Shown: one piece after another, positions 32,217 to 36,148 of the stretch
How the letters are laid out: each line of letters begins with the position of its first letter
Numbering within the stretch: position 1 is the stretch's first letter
From: Bacteroidota bacterium
Lineage (GTDB): Bacteria > Bacteroidota > Bacteroidia > Palsa-948
Assembly (NCBI GenBank): GCA_016195025.1
Contig: JACQAL010000020.1
Coordinates: forward strand, 1-36,148
Direction: 5' to 3'
Length of the DNA stretch: 36,148 nucleotides
Notes under the pieces: model-generated
The model's input: only the letters and a program-made list of their open reading frames with translations
Databases searched by the model: none
What the model was told of the DNA's origin: nothing
Program-made: the position numbers and the translations under genes

Positions 32217-32948
32217 ATGGGACAAAAAGCAAATCCAATTGGTAATCGCCTCGGAATCATCCGCGGATGGGACTCTGCATGGTATGGCGGAAAAAATTAC
32301 GCTGACAAACTTTTCGAAGACGAGCGTATTCGCAAATACATACAAGCGCGTTTGCCGAAAAGCAGTATTTCCCGCGTAGTGATTGAACGCACACAGAAAC
32401 TTGTTACCGTTACAATTCATACGGCACGTCCCGGGATAATCATCGGGAAAGGCGGACAAGAAGTTGACAAACTGAAAGAAGAATTAAAAAAGATTACTGG
32501 AAAAGATATTCAGATAAATATTTTTGAAGTGAAGCGCCCCGAAGTGGACGCGCGCATTGTTGCCGATGGAATTGCCCGCCAGATTGAAGCGAGAATTTCT
32601 TACAAGCGCGCTGTAAAAATGGTAATTGCATCTTCAATGAGAATGGGTGCCGAAGGAATTAAAGTTCGCGTGGGCGGACGGCTTGGCGGAGTGGAAATCG
32701 CACGCAGCGAAGAATTCAAAGAAGGAAGAACTCCTCTTCATACGCTTCGTGCGGATATTGATTTCGCAATTGCTGAAGCGCACACTTCCATGGGAAGAAT
32801 CGGAGTGAAAGTTTGGATTTGCCGCGGAGAAGTTTTCGGAAAAAGAGATTTGTCTCCAAATATTTCCGACAGACGCGATAAGAAAAAAGGCGGAAAAGGA
32901 AAAGAGCGCAGAGAAGATCGCGGAGACAGAAGAGATAACAGAAGATAA
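32217..32948 (+). CDS. rpsC: 30S ribosomal protein S3
   Basis: This 243-residue protein forms part of the mRNA entry site. It starts [20 protein letters not shown], has the KH-domain signature [20 protein letters not shown], and the C-terminal domain [20 protein letters not shown]. After the conserved [17 protein letters not shown] the chain continues with a Lys/Arg/Asp-rich tail of about 27 residues, ending DRRDNRR. Confidence 0.98.
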   Translation: MGQKANPIGNRLGIIRGWDSAWYGGKNYADKLFEDERIRKYIQARLPKSSISRVVIERTQKLVTVTIHTARPGIIIGKGGQEVDKLKEELKKITGKDIQINIFEVKRPEVDARIVADGIARQIEARISYKRAVKMVIASSMRMGAEGIKVRVGGRLGGVEIARSEEFKEGRTPLHTLRADIDFAIAEAHTSMGRIGVKVWICRGEVFGKRDLSPNISDRRDKKKGGKGKERREDRGDRRDNRR

Positions 32949-32952
32949 GAAC

Positions 32953-33013
32953 AATTAAAAATTAAAAAGGAAAATTCAAAATCAACTCCAAATAAAACTT
33001 TTTAATTTTAATT
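32953..33013 (+). repeat. AT-rich inverted repeat between rpsC and rplP
   Basis: AATTAAAAATTAAAAAG (32953-32969) and CTTTTTAATTTTAATT (32998-33013) pair almost completely, with one bulge. A stem in the message between the two genes is possible. Confidence 0.6.
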
Positions 33014-33030
33014 TATAATTTTAAATTGAC

Positions 33031-33450
33031 ATGTTACAACCAAAGAAAACAACATTCAGAAAAATGCATAAGATGGTTCCGAGCGGAAACGCACGCAGGG
33101 GAACTACGCTTGCATTCGGTTCTTTCGGAATTAAGGCAACCGAAACCGCATGGGTTACTGCGCGCCAGATTGAAGCCGCGCGTGTTGCCCTAACTCGCCA
33201 CATTGGAAGAGATGCAAAAGTTTGGCTTCGCATTTTTCCCGACAAGCCCATCACCAAAAAACCTGCAGAGGTTCGTATGGGAAAAGGAAAAGGAAATCCG
33301 GAATACTGGGTGGCAGTGGTAAAAGCAGGTCGCATTATGTTTGAAATTGAAGGAACGGACATGGCAACAGCAAAAGAAGCGCTTCGTCTCGCAGGCGATA
33401 AACTTCCATGCTTATCAAAATTCATGGTGAGAAATGATTATTCAGCATAA
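33031..33450 (+). CDS. rplP: 50S ribosomal protein L16
   Basis: This 139-residue protein lies at the A site of the large subunit. Typical sequence: [14 protein letters not shown] at the start, [22 protein letters not shown], and the loop [20 protein letters not shown]. Length is normal. It is preceded by an 82-base AT-rich spacer containing an inverted repeat. Confidence 0.98.
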   Translation: MLQPKKTTFRKMHKMVPSGNARRGTTLAFGSFGIKATETAWVTARQIEAARVALTRHIGRDAKVWLRIFPDKPITKKPAEVRMGKGKGNPEYWVAVVKAGRIMFEIEGTDMATAKEALRLAGDKLPCLSKFMVRNDYSA

Positions 33451-33472
33451 TAATTATTGAATAAAAAAGAAA

Positions 33473-33676
33473 ATGAAAAAAGCAGATTTATCTCAACTTT
33501 CAACCAGCGACCTCAAGGAAAAACTTGCGGAAGAAAAAAATTCGCTGGGCAAAATGAAATTCGGGCATTCAATTTCCCCGGTGGAAAGTCCCATGCGTAT
33601 TCGCAACGGAAGAAAAACCATAGCGCGCATGATGACCGAACTTCGCAAACGTGAATTGGCAGAAGCAAAAAAATAA
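33473..33676 (+). CDS. rpmC: 50S ribosomal protein L29
   Basis: This 67-residue helical protein lies near the tunnel exit. It starts MKKADLSQLSTSDLKEKLAE and has the C-terminal helix IARMMTELRKRELAEAKK, both typical. The stop codon is the start of the stem ATAACAC-GAA-GTGTTAT (33673-33689). Confidence 0.96.
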   Translation: MKKADLSQLSTSDLKEKLAEEKNSLGKMKFGHSISPVESPMRIRNGRKTIARMMTELRKRELAEAKK

Positions 33677-33689
33677 CACGAAGTGTTAT
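33673..33689. repeat. Short hairpin overlapping the rpmC stop codon
   Basis: ATAACAC and GTGTTAT are 7-bp perfect arms around GAA, immediately before the dispersed element copy 2. Confidence 0.75.
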
Positions 33690-33690
33690 G

Positions 33691-33712
33691 CTGAGCGTAG
33701 TCGAAGCATCTC
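33691..33712 (+). repeat. Dispersed CTGAGCG...GAAG element, copy 2 (rpmC-rpsQ gap)
   Basis: CTGAGCGTAGTCGAAGCATC plus two further bases match copy 1 (5340-5361) at 20 of 22 positions. The outer edges ATGCT (33688-33692) and AGCAT (33105 bases on, at 33705-33709) are inverted. Confidence 0.75.
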
Positions 33713-33728
33713 ACTAAATAAAAAATAA

Positions 33729-33992
33729 ATGGAAACTCTTGTAAGAACACGCAGAAAAGAAAAAGTCGGACTCGTTACGAGCAACAAAATGACAAAAACA
33801 ATTGTTGTTTCGGTTGAGCGCCAGATCAAACATCCGAAATATGGAAAGTTCATCAGGCGCACGAGCAAATTCATGGCGCACGATGAAAAAAATGAAGCGA
33901 ACATTGGAGATAAAGTAAGAATTGTGGAAACCCGTCCGCTCAGTAAAAACAAATGCTGGCGGCTGGTTGAAGTAGTAGAGAAAGTAAAATAA
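33729..33992 (+). CDS. rpsQ: 30S ribosomal protein S17
   Basis: This 87-residue OB-fold protein binds 16S rRNA. Typical sequence: [20 protein letters not shown], then [19 protein letters not shown] and [20 protein letters not shown]. Length is normal. The gap to rpmC holds a hairpin and a dispersed 22-bp element, unusual for an otherwise compact run. Confidence 0.98.
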   Translation: METLVRTRRKEKVGLVTSNKMTKTIVVSVERQIKHPKYGKFIRRTSKFMAHDEKNEANIGDKVRIVETRPLSKNKCWRLVEVVEKVK

Positions 33993-34009
33993 TTTTAAAA
34001 CGGTAAGTT

Positions 34010-34375
34010 ATGATACAGCAGGAATCAAGATTAGTTTGCGCAGATAACAGCGGGGCAAAAGAAGTCCTCTGCATCCGCATTCTCGGAAGCACGCGCAGAA
34101 GCGCAGGCATCGGAGATAAAATTGTAGTGACCATAAAAAAGGCGCTTCCCGATGGCGGAGTGAAAGAGCACACCGTTTCAAAAGCGGTGATCGTTCGCAC
34201 GAAAAAAGAAATCCGCAGAGCCGATGGTTCTTACATCCGCTTTGATGATAACGCAGCGGTTCTTCTTAACGAAGTGGACGAACTGAAAGGCACGCGCATT
34301 TTCGGTCCTGTTGCAAGAGAGCTTCGCGAAAAACAATTCATGAAAATAGTTTCATTGGCACCCGAAGTGCTTTAA
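34010..34375 (+). CDS. rplN: 50S ribosomal protein L14
   Basis: This 121-residue protein contacts L19 and the bridge to the small subunit. Typical sequence: [20 protein letters not shown] at the start and [20 protein letters not shown] at the end. Length is normal, and it starts 17 bases after rpsQ. Confidence 0.98.
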   Translation: MIQQESRLVCADNSGAKEVLCIRILGSTRRSAGIGDKIVVTIKKALPDGGVKEHTVSKAVIVRTKKEIRRADGSYIRFDDNAAVLLNEVDELKGTRIFGPVARELREKQFMKIVSLAPEVL

Positions 34376-34387
34376 TAAAATAGAACA

Positions 34388-34708
34388 ATGGCAAAGTTGA
34401 AAATAAAAAAAGGCGATACCGTGAAAGTAATTTCCGGAGATGACAAAGGCAAGCAAGGCAGAGTGCTCTCGGTTGACACTGCTACTTTCCGCGCAATTGT
34501 GGAAGGAATCAACATGGCAACCAAGCATACAAAACCTACTGCTAAAAACACAAAAGGCGGAATCGTTCACCAGGAAGCAAGCGTTCATCTTTCCAACCTC
34601 ATGCTCGTAGATGGAAAAGGAAACGTAACGCGCGTGGGAAGAAAAATTGATGAGGCAACCGGAAAACTTGTTCGCTTCTCAAAAAAATCTGACGAAATAA
34701 TTAAGTAA
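34388..34708 (+). CDS. rplX: 50S ribosomal protein L24
   Basis: This 106-residue protein is an early assembly factor of the large subunit. Its KOW motif is visible in [40 protein letters not shown] follows, and VGRKI near the end. Length is normal, 12 bases after rplN. Confidence 0.98.
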   Translation: MAKLKIKKGDTVKVISGDDKGKQGRVLSVDTATFRAIVEGINMATKHTKPTAKNTKGGIVHQEASVHLSNLMLVDGKGNVTRVGRKIDEATGKLVRFSKKSDEIIK

Positions 34709-34729
34709 TAACAGAAAATATATTTTGCA

Positions 34730-35449
34730 ATGGCAAAAGAACAAAAGAAAAAAGCGGAGAAAGCAGAAGCAGGAGAAAAAACTTCCGCCTCTCATGTTGC
34801 TCCTAAAAATTATACTCCTCGTCTGAAGACGAAATATTTTAAAGAAATTGTTCCGGCTCTTCAGAAGGAATTCAGTTTTAAAAGCCCGATGCGCGCTCCG
34901 CGCCTGCACAAGATTGCAATCAATCAGGGTGTGGGTGATGCAGTGGCGGACAGAAAAATTATGGAAGGCGCTTTGAACGAAATGTCAATCATCACAGGGC
35001 AAAAACCGGTTGCCACTCTTTCAAAGAAAGATATTTCAAACTTCAAAGTGAGAAAAGGAGTTGCGATTGGCGTGAAAGTAACTTTGCGTTCTGATAGAAT
35101 GTATGAGTTCCTCGACCGCTTTATTTCCACTGCCCTGCCCCGCATCCGCGATTTCAAAGGAATCAGCAAAAATGGTTTTGACGGAAGAGGAAATTACACG
35201 CTCGGAATCACGGAGCAGATTATTTTTCCTGAAATCAATATTGATAAAGTAAATAAAGTTCGCGGAATGGATATCACGTTTGTAACTTCTGCAAGAACAA
35301 ATGCAGAAGCGCACGCTCTGCTGAGAGAATTCGGAGTGCCGTTCAAAAAAGAAGAAGACGAAAAGAAAAAAGGACATAAAGCGGAAATGATTTTCGGTGG
35401 AGTTGCAAAAAAGGATATTAAAAAAGAAACTAAAAAAGATTCAAAATAA
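34730..35449 (+). CDS. rplE: 50S ribosomal protein L5 with extended ends
   Basis: This protein binds 5S rRNA. Core sequence: [20 protein letters not shown], then [20 protein letters not shown] and [20 protein letters not shown]. At 239 residues it is about 55 longer than usual. The N-terminus has about 25 extra residues ([20 protein letters not shown]), and the C-terminus about 25 Lys/Glu-rich residues, ending [13 protein letters not shown]. No closer in-frame ATG precedes the conserved NYTPRLK. Confidence 0.97.
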   Translation: MAKEQKKKAEKAEAGEKTSASHVAPKNYTPRLKTKYFKEIVPALQKEFSFKSPMRAPRLHKIAINQGVGDAVADRKIMEGALNEMSIITGQKPVATLSKKDISNFKVRKGVAIGVKVTLRSDRMYEFLDRFISTALPRIRDFKGISKNGFDGRGNYTLGITEQIIFPEINIDKVNKVRGMDITFVTSARTNAEAHALLREFGVPFKKEEDEKKKGHKAEMIFGGVAKKDIKKETKKDSK

Positions 35450-35458
35450 TTTTACATC

Positions 35459-35728
35459 ATGGCAAAAGAATGCATTAAAGCAAGACAAAGAAAACGCGAA
35501 GTGCTCGTTGACAAATACGCGGCAAAAAGAAAAGCGCTTAAGGAAGCAGGCGATTACATCGCGCTGAGCAAACTTCCGCGCAATTCTTCAAAAGTTCGTT
35601 TGCGCAACCGCTGCAAAATGAGCGGACGCGCGCGCGCTTATTCACGCCAGTTCGGAGTGTCGCGCCTTGTTTTCAGGGAATGGGCGCTGAATGGAAAAAT
35701 TCCAGGAGTAACTAAATCAAGTTTTTAA
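35459..35728 (+). CDS. rpsN: 30S ribosomal protein S14, zinc-free type
   Basis: This 89-residue protein has no CxxC pairs, so it is the C-minus form that does not bind zinc. Typical sequence: [40 protein letters not shown] and the end [11 protein letters not shown]. It starts nine bases after rplE. Confidence 0.98.
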   Translation: MAKECIKARQRKREVLVDKYAAKRKALKEAGDYIALSKLPRNSSKVRLRNRCKMSGRARAYSRQFGVSRLVFREWALNGKIPGVTKSSF

Positions 35729-35746
35729 AATTTAATTCATCTATAA

Positions 35747-36139
35747 ATGGACACAATCGGAGATTATTTAACAAGAGTTCGCAACGCGATAAAAGCGAAT
35801 CACAGAATCGTGGAAGTTTCTTCTTCAGGTTTGAAAAAAGAAATCACGCGCATTCTGAAAGACAAAGGATACATTCTCGACTATAAGGTTGAAGAAAATC
35901 CTGTTCAGGATAAAATTAAAATCGCATTGAAATATCATCCTGCGACAAAACAATCTGCTATCAAAAAAATTCAGCGCGCAAGCCGCCCGGGACTGAGAAA
36001 ATTTTCTTCCGTGGAAGATATGCCGCGCGTATTGAGCGGACTTGGAATCGCAATCGTTTCCACTTCCAAAGGAGTGATGACAGATAAAGAAGCGCGCAAG
36101 ATGAATGTCGGAGGAGAAGTAATTTGTTACGTTCATTAA
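35747..36139 (+). CDS. rpsH: 30S ribosomal protein S8
   Basis: This 130-residue protein binds 16S rRNA helix 21, and in E. coli S8 represses the spc operon. Typical sequence: DTIGDYLTRVRNAIKANH at the start, KIQRASRPGLRKFSSVEDMP in the middle and ISTSKGVMTDKEAR-like VSTSKGVMTDKEARKMNVGG near the end. The gene is complete and ends nine bases from the window edge. The spc cluster (rplF onward) presumably continues outside. Confidence 0.98.
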   Translation: MDTIGDYLTRVRNAIKANHRIVEVSSSGLKKEITRILKDKGYILDYKVEENPVQDKIKIALKYHPATKQSAIKKIQRASRPGLRKFSSVEDMPRVLSGLGIAIVSTSKGVMTDKEARKMNVGGEVICYVH

Positions 36140-36148
36140 TAAAATAAA

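Overview
The window comes from a Bacteroidota genome, probably an environmental member of the Cytophaga/Flavobacterium/Sphingobacterium-type lineages. Four kinds of evidence point there. Two large secreted proteins end in type IX secretion (T9SS) sorting domains. Several genes carry the Bacteroidota promoter -7 motif TAnnTTTG. Shine-Dalgarno sites are weak or absent. The str, S10 and spc ribosomal clusters are joined in one run with no tuf gene. No tRNA, rRNA, CRISPR array, insertion sequence or prophage was recognised.

Layout. Positions 1-1956 hold two minus-strand secreted proteins; the first is cut by the window edge. Positions 2174-4948 encode a membrane pyrophosphatase whose C-terminus carries an extra YceI-like lipid-binding domain. 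It converges with yqgE with no spacing at all. Positions 5676-12947 encode a 2423-residue T9SS adhesin: an N-terminal BNR/sortilin-type propeller, then two PKD domains, one SprB-like module and 17 short Ig-like modules. Modules 5-16 form three copies of a four-module super-repeat. Positions 12948-13953 contain a 21-bp tandem array, a small repeat lipoprotein and divergent promoters. Positions 13954-18710 contain an Ig-like lipoprotein, an LTA-synthase-like phosphoglycerol transferase overlapping a diacylglycerol kinase, a Met/Cys-rich membrane protein and an unrecognised small protein. Positions 18738-25046 are housekeeping and signalling: a PAS/SpoIIE phosphatase coupled to a membrane thioredoxin-like protein, XerD, a TMTC-like TPR membrane protein, AroQ and a di-haem cytochrome c lipoprotein. 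Positions 25159-36139 are the str-S10-spc run from rpsL to rpsH.

How the genes work together. The ribosomal run makes 18 ribosomal proteins plus EF-G. The phosphoglycerol transferase would release diacylglycerol, and the overlapping kinase would return it to phosphatidic acid. The T9SS proteins are surface or secreted products.

The most unusual signal cuts across genes. Short perfect palindromes and micro-repeats sit inside open reading frames without breaking them: two in one signal peptide, one dispersed element in yqgE, an octamer array and a 33-bp palindrome in the phosphoglycerol transferase, and a 24-bp duplication plus a palindrome in the kinase. Related elements also lie between genes. 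The 15-bp core in the kinase is identical to the core of an intergenic terminator-like hairpin, and the yqgE element has a 20/22 match between rpmC and rpsQ. This resembles in principle the coding-sequence palindromic elements known from Rickettsia.
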